From the NCBI GenBank assembly GCA_023423335.1, contig JAFAFU010000063.1, positions 1-64,000 on the forward strand: a DNA stretch of 64,000 nucleotides, read 5' to 3'. Under the pieces are notes generated by a model, which ran no database searches, had not been told where the DNA came from, and saw nothing but the letters and a program-made list of their open reading frames with translations. This stretch comes from Bacillota bacterium (GTDB lineage Bacteria > Bacillota > Clostridia > Lachnospirales > Lachnospiraceae). Position numbers and translations under genes: made by a program. Below, piece by piece: positions 1-8,687 of the stretch. How positions within the stretch are numbered: position 1 is the stretch's first letter; each line of letters begins with the position of its first letter.

Positions 1-501
1 GGCCGGGACACCGGCTTTTTTCAGCCCATAATAATATCCGTTGATGCAGGAGGTAATGCCGCAGAAGGGGAAAACCAGGGCCAAAATCCGCAGTGACCCG
101 GCGCTTCTTGGCTCCAGCAGAAAACGAAAAGCAATATAGTCGGAAAACCGATATACCAAAACAGAAAGAAGGAAGGCGATGAATACGGAGAGGAGAACTC
201 CGATTTTCAATATCTTATGCGCATTCCTGGGATTCCTTTTTCCCATCTCTGCAGCAACCAGCCGGGAAATGGAGGTCTGTATTCCGGTAGCATAAATTGT
301 AAAACATATCCCATAAACGGGAAATACCAGCTGGTATATTCCCAGTAATTCGGCCCCCATGGTATTCGATAAAAAGATTTTATAAAAAAATCCGATCACC
401 CTGGTAATAAAGCCGGCCAGGGTAAGGATCAGTGTTCCTTTTAAAATATTGCTTCTCCCGGGCCTTCTTCCGGCCGCAGAGGCAAAACCTTTTCTATTCA
501 T
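1..501 (-). CDS. SpoVB/MATE-like polysaccharide flippase, N-terminal part
   Basis: The start codon is at 501 on the minus strand and the reading frame stays open to the window edge, giving 167 N-terminal residues. After a basic N-terminus (RKGFASAAGRRPGR) come hydrophobic segments at roughly residues 20-36, 48-75 and 98-115. The phrases GFITRVIGFFYKIFLSN and FPFCGITSCINGYYYGLKKA are characteristic of the SpoVB/MurJ-like branch of the MATE/MOP superfamily. Members flip lipid-linked oligosaccharides; SpoVB acts in spore cortex formation. Assignment to SpoVB proper rather than another MOP flippase rests on the N-terminus only. The gene diverges from iscR across about 215 bp. Confidence 0.8.
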   Translation of the reverse strand, partial: MNRKGFASAAGRRPGRSNILKGTLILTLAGFITRVIGFFYKIFLSNTMGAELLGIYQLVFPVYGICFTIYATGIQTSISRLVAAEMGKRNPRNAHKILKIGVLLSVFIAFLLSVLVYRFSDYIAFRFLLEPRSAGSLRILALVFPFCGITSCINGYYYGLKKAGVPA

Positions 502-629
502 TTAAGTATAACCTCACAAGTCCTTTTCTTAAATATATTTCCGGGCATAGGAACTTATGTTACGGAGTTTATCCGCAGGATTATAGTAGATTTTATAGAA
601 AATAAATGAAAAAAATTATCAATAGCCTG

Positions 630-658
630 TTGACAAGAAAAGAGCAGGGTGCTATATT
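630..658 (+). promoter_or_regulatory. sigma-A promoter of the isc operon
   Basis: A perfect TTGACA (630-635) and TATATT (653-658) are separated by 17 bp, 60 bp upstream of the iscR start. Confidence 0.8.
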
Positions 659-674
659 AAATACCAAGTGATTT

Positions 675-700
675 AATAGGAATTAAAATAGTAGGAATAC
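675..700 (+). promoter_or_regulatory. Candidate Rrf2/IscR operator
   Basis: Two related boxes, ATAGGAAT (676-683) and GTAGGAAT (691-698), lie 15 bp apart just downstream of the predicted transcription start. Their position suits autorepression by the Rrf2 protein encoded next. The operator assignment is inferred from position and repetition. Confidence 0.45.
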
Positions 701-718
701 TAAGAAAGGAAGAGTGGT

Positions 719-1195
719 ATGAAGTTATCGACCAAAGGAAGATATGGCCTTCGTGCGGTGCTTGACCTGGCCGTACATACGGACGATGAGGCAGTAGCCT
801 TAAGCCAGATTGCTGAGAGACAGGGAATATCAATGAACTATCTGGAGCAGCTGATTGCGAAGCTGAAAAAATCCGGAATAGTTAACGGTATCAGGGGTGC
901 ACAGGGTGGATATGTTCTGACCAGACCGGCGGAAGAAATATCGGTCGGCGATATTCTCCGTGCTTTGGAAGGTGACCTCAATCCGGTCGATTGCTCTGAG
1001 GTGAACAAGGGTGACAGCCCCTGTCATAACTCGGATTCCTGTGTAACAAAATATGTTTGGAAGCGTATTAGTGATAGTATAAATGATGCCGTGGATGGAA
1101 TTATGCTTTCCGAACTGGTTGCAGAAAGTAAAAAGATTCAAACAGAGGATGGCTCACAGAATGGTGGCCGGCCAAAGAATATTTGTGGGAAATAA
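719..1195 (+). CDS. iscR: Rrf2-family Fe-S cluster regulator (IscR-like)
   Basis: This 158-aa protein begins MKLSTKGRYGLRAVLDLA, the hallmark of the Rrf2 winged helix, and contains the wing phrase GAQGGYVLTRP (residues 60-70). Three cysteines at 92, 102 and 108 are placed like the Fe-S ligands of IscR. The gene is first in an operon with the cysteine desulfurase and scaffold genes, so it probably senses Fe-S status (or cysteine supply, as CymR does) and represses its own operon. The ribosome binding site AAAGGAAG precedes the ATG at 719. IscR versus CymR cannot be settled from sequence alone, but the cysteine triad favours IscR. Confidence 0.9.
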   Translation: MKLSTKGRYGLRAVLDLAVHTDDEAVALSQIAERQGISMNYLEQLIAKLKKSGIVNGIRGAQGGYVLTRPAEEISVGDILRALEGDLNPVDCSEVNKGDSPCHNSDSCVTKYVWKRISDSINDAVDGIMLSELVAESKKIQTEDGSQNGGRPKNICGK

Positions 1196-1220
1196 CACTA
1201 TTATATTAGGAGATGACAAC

Positions 1221-2399
1221 ATGGAAAAGAAAATATACCTTGATAATGCGGCAACGACGCAGACCAGACCGGAAGTTGTAGAAGCGATGCTGCCGTATTT
1301 TAATGTTATGTACGGTAATCCATCCAGTGTTTATGAATTTGCGTCTCAGAATAAGAAGGCTGTTGATGATGCCAGAGGAATTATTGCCAAGGCACTTGGA
1401 GCTGATATTTCAGAGATTTATTTTACTGCAGGAGGAACCGAGTCAGACAACTGGGCCTTAAAGTGTACCGCTGAAGCATATGAGAACAAAGGGAACCATA
1501 TCATTACCTCGAAGATAGAGCATCATGCTGTTTCGCATACCTGTGAATATCTGGAGAAGAAGGGTTTTGAGGTAACCTATGTGGATGTGGATGAAGGCGG
1601 TATCATTAAACTGGACCAGCTGGAGAAAGCAATCCGTCCTACGACCATATTGATCTCCGTGATGTTTGCCAATAATGAGATTGGCACAATTCAGCCGATA
1701 AAGGAAATCGGTGCAATCGCAAAGAAGCATAATATCCTCTTCCATACGGATGCGGTACAGGCTTTTGGCCAGGCGGACATTAATGTCAATGACTTGAATA
1801 TTGATATGCTGAGTGCCAGCGCCCACAAGCTGAATGGTCCCAAGGGTATCGGGTTCTTATATATCAGGAAGGGTGTAAAAATCCGCTCCCTGATCCATGG
1901 CGGAGGCCAGGAGAGACAGAGAAGAGCCGGTACGGAGAACGTTCCAGGTGTCGTAGGCTTTGGTAAAGCCGTGGAGCTGGCAATGGCATCGATGAAGGAA
2001 AGAACAGAGAAGGAAATTAAGGTCAGAGACTACCTGATTAAAAGAATTCTTGCAGAGGTTCCGTTTGTAAGACTGAATGGTGACAGAACAAGGAGACTTC
2101 CGAACAATGCAAACTTCAGCTTCCAGTTTATCGAAGGAGAATCCCTTCTGATTATGCTGGATATGAACAATATCTGCGCTTCCAGCGGTTCAGCCTGTAC
2201 CTCCGGTTCCCTGGATCCTTCCCATGTATTACTAGCGATTGGACTACCTCATGAGATCGCCCATGGTTCTCTGAGACTGACCTTAAATGAAGATACAACA
2301 AAGGAAGAGATTGACTATACGGTTGACCGAATCAAAGAAATCGTAGATAAATTAAGAAAGATGTCCCCGCTGTACGAGGATTTTATGAGAAAAAGATAA
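1221..2399 (+). CDS. iscS: Cysteine desulfurase (IscS/NifS family)
   Basis: This PLP enzyme removes sulfur from cysteine as a persulfide for Fe-S assembly and tRNA thiolation. The start is the ATG at 1221, which follows AGGAG by 8 nt; the open frame extends further upstream but would overlap iscR. The 392-aa product shows the fold-type I opening YLDNAATT, the PLP lysine K203 in SAHKLNGPKG, and the persulfide-forming C326 in SSGSACTSGS. It sits 25 bp after the regulator and 51 bp before the scaffold gene. Its products probably supply both IscU and MnmA, encoded downstream. Confidence 0.95.
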   Translation: MEKKIYLDNAATTQTRPEVVEAMLPYFNVMYGNPSSVYEFASQNKKAVDDARGIIAKALGADISEIYFTAGGTESDNWALKCTAEAYENKGNHIITSKIEHHAVSHTCEYLEKKGFEVTYVDVDEGGIIKLDQLEKAIRPTTILISVMFANNEIGTIQPIKEIGAIAKKHNILFHTDAVQAFGQADINVNDLNIDMLSASAHKLNGPKGIGFLYIRKGVKIRSLIHGGGQERQRRAGTENVPGVVGFGKAVELAMASMKERTEKEIKVRDYLIKRILAEVPFVRLNGDRTRRLPNNANFSFQFIEGESLLIMLDMNNICASSGSACTSGSLDPSHVLLAIGLPHEIAHGSLRLTLNEDTTKEEIDYTVDRIKEIVDKLRKMSPLYEDFMRKR

Positions 2400-2450
2400 T
2401 AAAGAAACAGGCATAACCAACGGGATAAAGCGATTAATGGAGGAATGAAT

Positions 2451-2888
2451 ATGTATACTGAGAAAGTAATGGATCATTTTACGAACCCCAGAAATGTGGG
2501 GGAGATAGAGAATGCCAGCGGTGTGGGTACCGTAGGTAATGCAAAATGCGGAGATATCATGCGAATGTATCTTGACATAGACGATAGCGGTATTATTCAG
2601 GAGGTTAAATTTAAGACCTTTGGCTGCGGTGCGGCAGTTGCAACCAGCAGTATGGCTACGGAATTAGTGAAAGGAAAGACAGTACAGGAGGCCTTGAAGA
2701 TTACCAATAAGGCTGTAATGGAGGCTCTCGATGGACTGCCGCCGGTCAAGGTACATTGCTCCTTACTGGCTGAAGAAGCGATTCACGCAGCTTTGTGGGA
2801 TTATGCCGAAAAGAAGGGCGTTACGATAGAGGGCCTGGAGAAGCCGAAATCAGATATCGGCGAAGAGGAAGTGAAAATAGAGTATTAA
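2451..2888 (+). CDS. iscU: Fe-S cluster assembly scaffold (IscU/NifU N-domain)
   Basis: The 145-aa product has the three scaffold cysteines C33 (KCGD), C59 (FGCGAA) and C103 (VHCSLLAEEA), plus the conserved D35. Two in-frame ATGs exist, at 2445 and 2451. The first abuts the GGAGG at 2439-2443, whereas the second has ideal 7-nt spacing, so 2451 is chosen. Genes of this length lack the C-terminal Nfu domain of full NifU. It follows iscS and should receive its persulfide. Confidence 0.93.
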   Translation: MYTEKVMDHFTNPRNVGEIENASGVGTVGNAKCGDIMRMYLDIDDSGIIQEVKFKTFGCGAAVATSSMATELVKGKTVQEALKITNKAVMEALDGLPPVKVHCSLLAEEAIHAALWDYAEKKGVTIEGLEKPKSDIGEEEVKIEY

Positions 2889-2911
2889 AGGGTATAGAAT
2901 GGAGTTGTTCA

Positions 2912-4060
2912 ATGGAGAAAGTAGTTGTTGGAATGTCAGGAGGTGTGGATTCCTCTGTTGCGGCATACCTGTTGAAAAAGCAGGGGTATGATGTCATCGG
3001 TGTTACGATGCAGATCTGGCAGGATGAGGACATCTGCTCCATGGAAGAGAAGGGCGGCTGCTGCGGTCTCAGCGCGGTAGAGGATGCCAGAAGAGTTGCT
3101 TCCGTACTGGGAATTCCATACTATGTTATGAATTTTAAGCAGGAATTCAAAGAGAGCGTCATAGATTATTTTGTTTCAGAATATCTTCAAGCCAGAACCC
3201 CGAACCCTTGCATTGCCTGCAACCGTTTTGTAAAATGGGAGGCAATGCTTATGAGGGCCTTAAACATTGGTGCGGCCTATATAGCTACCGGGCATTATGC
3301 CGGCATTACCAGGCTGGAAAACGGAAGATATGTAATTAAGAAGTCAATTACGGATGCCAAGGATCAGACCTATGCATTATATAACCTGACCCAGTTTCAG
3401 CTGGAGCATACTCTAATGCCGGTGGGAGCTTATACGAAGGAGGAAATCCGGACGATAGCAGGCGAACTGCGGCTGCCGGTAGCGAGTAAACCTGACAGTC
3501 AGGAGATCTGCTTTGTTCAGGATAATGACTATGCCGGCTTCATATCCGAATATCTTAAAGATGAGAAGAACCGCAGTGCCATTGATTACATGAAGCTGTC
3601 AGCCGGGGAGCAGGATCCGGCAGCCTGTGGAATGAAGCCCGGAAACTTTGTGAGTACGAAGGGAATTATCCTTGGAAGACATAAAGGACTGGCAAATTAT
3701 ACGGTTGGGCAGAGAAAGGGCTTAAATCTTGCTTTGGGACAACCGGTATTTGTCCTGGAATTAAAATCGGAAACCAATGAAGTGGTGATTGGCAGCGGGG
3801 AGGATGTATTCACAGACCGGCTCTATGCGAACCGGTTGAATTTTATGGCATTTGAGGAGCTTGAGGGGGAGATGAGGGTAACGGCGAAGATCCGATACGG
3901 CCATAAGGGCGCTCCCTGTACAATTAAGAAGACAGCAGAGGATGAAGTACTTTGCAGCTTCGAGGAACCCCAGCGGGCGATCACACCGGGACAAGCCGTT
4001 GTATTCTACCGGGATGATTATGTGGTTGGCGGCGGAACGATTATCCGTAAATCTTTATAG
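2912..4060 (+). CDS. mnmA: tRNA-specific 2-thiouridylase MnmA
   Basis: MnmA installs the 2-thio group on wobble U34 of Lys, Glu and Gln tRNAs, using sulfur that originates from a cysteine desulfurase. The 382-aa product has the PP-loop GMSGGVDSS (residues 7-15), catalytic C100 in NPCIACN and second catalytic C200 in SQEICFVQD. The ATG at 2912 gives the canonical MEKVVVGMSGG start and is preceded by GGAG at 2901. It is 23 bp behind iscU, so thiolation is co-expressed with the sulfur source. The 3' end overlaps the convergent histidinol-phosphatase gene by 6 bp. Confidence 0.95.
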   Translation: MEKVVVGMSGGVDSSVAAYLLKKQGYDVIGVTMQIWQDEDICSMEEKGGCCGLSAVEDARRVASVLGIPYYVMNFKQEFKESVIDYFVSEYLQARTPNPCIACNRFVKWEAMLMRALNIGAAYIATGHYAGITRLENGRYVIKKSITDAKDQTYALYNLTQFQLEHTLMPVGAYTKEEIRTIAGELRLPVASKPDSQEICFVQDNDYAGFISEYLKDEKNRSAIDYMKLSAGEQDPAACGMKPGNFVSTKGIILGRHKGLANYTVGQRKGLNLALGQPVFVLELKSETNEVVIGSGEDVFTDRLYANRLNFMAFEELEGEMRVTAKIRYGHKGAPCTIKKTAEDEVLCSFEEPQRAITPGQAVVFYRDDYVVGGGTIIRKSL

Positions 4061-4942
4061 CAATTCCATTACCGGCTTTCCCTGTTGGAAGACAGCATAA
4101 TACCGGTATCCGAGGCTTTTTAAAAGCTCCGAGGTCTGCCTGAAGCCAAAGCCAAGGTATTCCGGACTGTGGGCGTCGGAACCTATGGTAATCAGTTCTC
4201 CGCCCAATTCTTTATACCGTTTCAGGATTTCGGTCCTGGGATGTGCATATTTCAGACCGTGGCGAAGACCGGAGGTATTGACCTCAATTCCCTTGCCCTT
4301 TGACAGGAGCACTTGCAGCACCTCATCCAGAAGCTCCGCATATGTTTCATAGCGGTATAAGGAATAAATCTCTGCATAGGCCTCTGCCTGACGCAGCTTG
4401 TTCTCCGGTACGGACATATCAGCCCGCAGATAGCTCTTGTGCGCCATTGTAGTTGGGGTATAGCGAATGATGTAGTCGATATGCCCGCATACATGGAAGC
4501 CGTCAAATGATCTGACATTGTCGAGAATCGCCTGGAAATAACGGCGAATTCCTTCTTCCTGAGAAATTCCTTCCCAATATTCCGGATAATAAGGATCCAC
4601 ACGGTCGACCACATGGGTGGAGCCAATGACAAAATCTAAGGGACAATTTTGGACCAGAGAATTCATCCGGTCTGTGATGTGAGGCTGAAGTCCCAGTTCG
4701 ACTCCGGTCAGGATCGAAATTTGTGAGCTATATTGCTCCCTCAGTGAACGAAGCTCTTCCTGATAATCCTCCATACCAAATACAAAACTGTAATCACTGA
4801 CCTGAGGATAGTCATAATCCATATGATCGGTAAAACATATTCTTTTCAGACCCAGGCGGATGGCCTGTTTTATCATCTGCTCCGGAGGGGCTGTCCCATC
4901 ACTGGAGTAGTCTGAGTGAACGTGATAATCTGCATTGATCAT
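4055..4942 (-). CDS. PHP-domain histidinol-phosphatase (HisK/HisJ family)
   Basis: The 295-aa product begins with the PHP motif DYHVHSDYSSDG (H7 and H9) and continues with FTDHMDYD, GVELGLQPH, IGSTHVVD, CGHIDYIIRY, GIEVNTSG and TIGSDAHSPEYLG, which together build a trinuclear metal site. Family members dephosphorylate histidinol phosphate, the penultimate step of histidine biosynthesis. No other his gene is in the window, so a different sugar or nucleotide phosphate substrate remains possible. No good ribosome binding site precedes the ATG at 4942, but there is no better in-frame start. It lies 112 bp downstream of rqcH on the same strand. Confidence 0.85.
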   Translation of the reverse strand: MINADYHVHSDYSSDGTAPPEQMIKQAIRLGLKRICFTDHMDYDYPQVSDYSFVFGMEDYQEELRSLREQYSSQISILTGVELGLQPHITDRMNSLVQNCPLDFVIGSTHVVDRVDPYYPEYWEGISQEEGIRRYFQAILDNVRSFDGFHVCGHIDYIIRYTPTTMAHKSYLRADMSVPENKLRQAEAYAEIYSLYRYETYAELLDEVLQVLLSKGKGIEVNTSGLRHGLKYAHPRTEILKRYKELGGELITIGSDAHSPEYLGFGFRQTSELLKSLGYRYYAVFQQGKPVMELL

Positions 4943-5054
4943 GGTATGTAATATGTGCCGGTAACATAGGGTTTCGGCACAGCTCCTTTCCTGGCATATG
5001 TTCGTTCATAGCGGAACCATTTCTTGCAGGGCAGTAAATGATAGCCCTAAATTC

Positions 5055-6827
5055 TCAGCTGATCTGGCTGATACCGGTGATATCCGTTCCGGATACCATG
5101 GAATAATTGGTGTAATATACAACAAAGCCGGGTTTTCCTCCGGAGGGTTTTTTGACGTTCTTGCGGAGGGTATAATCGATCTCCACTCTCTCGGCATCCC
5201 CGGCACCGGAATAATGGGCAGCCAGCCGTGCGGCCTCCTCAAAGGTCTGATCCGGAAGCTCTGCCCCGCCGACCTTCACTATGACATGGGAGCCGGGCAG
5301 CTTCTTGGCATGGAACCACCAGTCCCCGCCTTCGGCTACCTGGAAGGTAAGCTCGTCGTTCTGGAAATTATTCTTGCCGACATACATGTGGTATCCGTCC
5401 GAGGAGATATAATGTAAAGGCTTGCTTTTAGAGGAAGCCTTTTTCGAATTGCTTTTTTTGTCCGGCCTGCCGGATTTTTCGGTAAACTTCCGTTTGACAT
5501 ATCCAAACTCTGCCAACTCCCGCTTCAATTCGGAGAGATCATTCTCATCAGAAGCGATATCCAGCGCGGTGCGGATGGAATCCAAGTGGATAAGCTCCTC
5601 CGAGGTTTCTTTGATCAGGGAAGTAAGAGCCTCATGGGTACGTTTTAACTTACTGTATTTATCAAAATAATGCTTTGCATTCTCCAGCGGAGTCAGGGTT
5701 GGGTCCAGGGGAATCGTGATTTCCTCGTTATCATAATAGTTCAGTGCCTTCAGTTCTCTGGCACCGGGCTCCAGAGAATAGCCATAGGTGGTAATCAGTT
5801 CACCGTACACCTTGAATTTATCCCGCTTCTCGGTATCCTTCAGCTGCTTGAGCTGCAAATCATATTTTTTGCCGGCCCTCTCGATTGCATTCGATACTAC
5901 TTTGCGCAGATCGGCGGACTTCTGTCTGTTGCGGGTGATCGTATTTTTCCTGGAATAGTATGCCTCCAGCATCGCGGAGACGGACGTGTAGGCCTGAACC
6001 TCATATCCTTCGTAGCAGGTCAGGGAGACACTGGAGAATTCCGCCGGTGACCCGCTCTGCAAAACGATGTTTGGCTGAAAACGGTGTTCCTTTACTTCCT
6101 CCATCAGCCGTTCAAAATTCCGGAAGAGATGCAGCCCGGCAGCCTCACTCAGGGCAGAAGTAGCCTCGCCCGCATCAATCGTGGCACGGCAGCAGATTTC
6201 ATTTGCTATTAATGGACTGATACCGGTCAGACCGGTATAGAGGGCCTTGCCTATGGGCATGGGTTTATTCAGTACCCCGGACCGAAAGGCATCATAATCT
6301 GCAGTCAGGGGGTCCAGCTTCTCTATGGTTTCCGGTATGAAATAATTCCTTCCCGGAAGCACCTCTCTTACTGAGCTGATAAACTGGTTGATCCGTTTAA
6401 TACTGTCGAGGATCACCAGATTCTCATCGCAGAAGATGATATTACTGTGCTTGCCCATCAGCTCGACAATCAGGTATTTTATCTTAAGGTCGCCCAGCTC
6501 ATCCATATGCTCGATTTTAAAATTTATTATGCGTTCCAGACCGGGCTGGGTAATATCAAGAAGCTTTGCGCTGTTTAAGTGCTTTCTTAGCAGCATACAA
6601 AAGTTTGGTGCCGTCAGAGGGCTGGGTTTATTATTCTCTGTCAGATAGATCAGGGGTAATCCGGCACCGGCAGAAAGCAGAAGCTTATAGGGCTCCCTCG
6701 CCTGCCCCTTGATCGTAAGAAGCAGCTCATCCTTTTCGGGCTGCGCAATTTTATTAATTCTTCCTCCGAGAAGGGCTTCCCGGAGTTCATGTACTACATC
6801 GGCAATTACTATGCCATCCAAAGCCAT
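5055..6827 (-). CDS. rqcH: RqcH, ribosome quality-control NFACT protein
   Basis: RqcH binds stalled 50S subunits carrying a nascent chain and recruits Ala-tRNA to add C-terminal alanine tails. The family is often annotated as fibronectin-binding protein FbpA. The 590-aa product starts MALDGIVIADVVHEL, the NFACT-N signature. A coiled-coil-rich middle follows (about residues 280-430), then a Lys/Ser-rich linker and the NFACT-R domain with DGYHMYVGKNNFQND and GDWWFHAKKLPGSHVI. The start at 6827 has GGAGG 5 nt upstream; the ATG at 6839 overlaps that site. It forms a minus-strand pair with the phosphatase. Confidence 0.93.
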   Translation of the reverse strand: MALDGIVIADVVHELREALLGGRINKIAQPEKDELLLTIKGQAREPYKLLLSAGAGLPLIYLTENNKPSPLTAPNFCMLLRKHLNSAKLLDITQPGLERIINFKIEHMDELGDLKIKYLIVELMGKHSNIIFCDENLVILDSIKRINQFISSVREVLPGRNYFIPETIEKLDPLTADYDAFRSGVLNKPMPIGKALYTGLTGISPLIANEICCRATIDAGEATSALSEAAGLHLFRNFERLMEEVKEHRFQPNIVLQSGSPAEFSSVSLTCYEGYEVQAYTSVSAMLEAYYSRKNTITRNRQKSADLRKVVSNAIERAGKKYDLQLKQLKDTEKRDKFKVYGELITTYGYSLEPGARELKALNYYDNEEITIPLDPTLTPLENAKHYFDKYSKLKRTHEALTSLIKETSEELIHLDSIRTALDIASDENDLSELKRELAEFGYVKRKFTEKSGRPDKKSNSKKASSKSKPLHYISSDGYHMYVGKNNFQNDELTFQVAEGGDWWFHAKKLPGSHVIVKVGGAELPDQTFEEAARLAAHYSGAGDAERVEIDYTLRKNVKKPSGGKPGFVVYYTNYSMVSGTDITGISQIS

Positions 6828-6940
6828 ATTAACCTCCATTATTCAGACAGCTGAAAGAGCATACTGTTCCGGCTTGTTTATTTTAACATGAATCTCCTGA
6901 ATGCAAGCGGATTAAGCTTCACACTGCGCTTATCGTGTAG

Positions 6941-6946
6941 ATTATA
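6941..6946 (-). promoter_or_regulatory. Candidate -10 box for rqcH
   Basis: A perfect TATAAT on the minus strand lies about 115 bp upstream of rqcH. No good -35 is visible at 17 bp, so this is tentative. The 6828-7199 gap otherwise holds only this and the gdhA promoter. Confidence 0.4.
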
Positions 6947-7092
6947 GCATATCCCTTTTGAAATGAATACCACTTTTATAAATCCTGTCGGTATAATATT
7001 GTATGAAGTGCACAAGATATTATCAATGGAAATAAAAAAGCATGCGGACTAATATTTATTCGGAGTAAATGAATAATATTTAGAAAAAACTC

Positions 7093-7121
7093 TTGCATAA
7101 AATGGAAAAGCCATATATAAT
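7093..7121 (+). promoter_or_regulatory. sigma-A promoter of gdhA
   Basis: TTGCAT (7093-7098) and TATAAT (7116-7121) are separated by 17 bp, about 80 bp upstream of the gdhA start. Confidence 0.75.
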
Positions 7122-7199
7122 GAAAAAGCAAATACAAAGGGGCATTTGTTTTTTTTATGCGCCTTTTTTTTGAACAATTTTAATCAAAGGAGATTAAAT

Positions 7200-8534
7200 A
7201 TGGGATACGTTGATGAGGTAATCGAGTTAGTGGTAAAAAAGAATCCGGCAGAGCCGGAATTTCATCAGGCAGTCAAGGAAGTATTAGAATCCTTACGGGT
7301 TGTCGTTGAAGCCAACGAAGAGAAATTCAGAAGAGAGGCACTTCTTGAGAGACTTGTGGAACCGGACAGACAAATTAAATTCAGGGTACCCTGGGTTGAT
7401 GATAGCGGTAAGGTACAGGTTAACACCGGTTACCGTGTACAGTTTAATAATGCAATCGGGCCCTACAAGGGCGGATTACGTCTTCATCCCTCAGTAAATA
7501 TTGGTATTATCAAGTTCTTAGGGTTTGAACAGATATTTAAGAATTCCTTAACCGGTCTTCCGATCGGCGGCGGTAAGGGCGGTTCCGATTTTGATCCCAA
7601 GGGCAAGTCAGACCGCGAAGTTTTAGCTTTCTGTACAAGCTTTATTACAGAGCTTTATAAATATATCGGAGCCGATGTAGATGTTCCCGCAGGCGATATC
7701 GGCACCGGCGGAAGAGAAATCGGCTATATGTATGGTCAGTATAAGAAAATCAGAGGAACCTACGAAGGTGTTTTAACCGGTAAGGGCCTAACTTACGGCG
7801 GATCTCTTGCAAGAACAGAAGCTACCGGCTACGGTTTATTATATCTTACAGAAGAGATGTTAAAATGCAATGGCAAGGACATCAAGGGTATGACTGCTAC
7901 CGTATCCGGCTCCGGTAACGTAGCAATTTATGCGATCCAGAAGGCCCATCAGCTGGGCGCCAAATGCGTAACCTGCAGTGATTCCACCGGCTGGGTTTAT
8001 GATCCGGAAGGCATCGATGCAGAAGCGCTTAAGGAAATTAAGGAAGTTAAGCGCGCCAGATTAACGGAGTATAAGAAATACAGACCGAACTCAGAGTACC
8101 ATGAGGGCAGGGGCGTATGGAATGTGAAGTGCGACATCGCTCTTCCTTGTGCTACACAAAACGAGTTGCTTCTTGAGGATGCTAAGGTATTGGTTGCAAA
8201 CGGCTGCGTAGCAGTTGCGGAAGGCGCTAATATGCCTACAACCCTGGAGGCAACCGAGTACTTACTGGCACACGGCGTATACTTTGCTCCCGGCAAGGCT
8301 GCAAATGCCGGCGGTGTCGCTACTTCAGCTCTTGAGATGACCCAGAACAGTGAAAGACTGAGCTGGAGCTTTGAAGAGGTGGATGCCAAGCTGAAGCAGA
8401 TTATGGTTAATATTTTCCATAGCATGGACAATGCAGCAGGAAGATACAATGCGGAAGGCAATTATGTCGTAGGCGCTAACATTGCAGGCTTTGAGAAGGT
8501 TGCAACCGCTATGCTGGCTCAGGGTATCTGGTAG
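7200..8534 (+). CDS. gdhA: Glutamate dehydrogenase, hexameric NADP-type
   Basis: The enzyme interconverts 2-oxoglutarate plus ammonia and glutamate, a main nitrogen-assimilation route in Clostridia. The start is the ATG at 7200, with AAAGGAG 7 nt upstream; the open frame upstream of it is not used. The 444-aa length is typical of the hexameric class. Visible motifs are GPYKGGLRLHPSVN, LPIGGGKGGSDFDPKGKSD, the DVPAGDIGTGGREIGY loop, and the dinucleotide-binding SGSGNVAIYAIQ. The C-terminus EGNYVVGANIAGFEKVA is also canonical. It is monocistronic, with its own promoter and terminator. Confidence 0.96.
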   Translation: MGYVDEVIELVVKKNPAEPEFHQAVKEVLESLRVVVEANEEKFRREALLERLVEPDRQIKFRVPWVDDSGKVQVNTGYRVQFNNAIGPYKGGLRLHPSVNIGIIKFLGFEQIFKNSLTGLPIGGGKGGSDFDPKGKSDREVLAFCTSFITELYKYIGADVDVPAGDIGTGGREIGYMYGQYKKIRGTYEGVLTGKGLTYGGSLARTEATGYGLLYLTEEMLKCNGKDIKGMTATVSGSGNVAIYAIQKAHQLGAKCVTCSDSTGWVYDPEGIDAEALKEIKEVKRARLTEYKKYRPNSEYHEGRGVWNVKCDIALPCATQNELLLEDAKVLVANGCVAVAEGANMPTTLEATEYLLAHGVYFAPGKAANAGGVATSALEMTQNSERLSWSFEEVDAKLKQIMVNIFHSMDNAAGRYNAEGNYVVGANIAGFEKVATAMLAQGIW

Positions 8535-8562
8535 AATTCATCGATAAGATAAATTAATATTT

Positions 8563-8598
8563 AAAAGGCTGTTGCTATTATTATGCGACAGCCTTTTT
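8563..8598 (+). terminator. Rho-independent terminator after gdhA
   Basis: AAAAGGCTGTTGC pairs with GCGACAGCCTTTTT around a short loop, ending in a T-run. The core resembles the palindromes at 17137-17217 and 19771-19810. Confidence 0.8.
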
Positions 8599-8687
8599 AA
8601 AGTTCTTCAATAAATTTTCGTTCTCCATATTATCTTCACATTCGAATGATAAGCTTTGATAAGGATAATAAATGAGGAGGGAGCCTT

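Noticed and set aside
5422..6648. Plus-strand ORFs inside rqcH
   Set aside because: They are shadows of the RqcH coding strand; residue composition is unlike a real protein and no ribosome binding sites are present.
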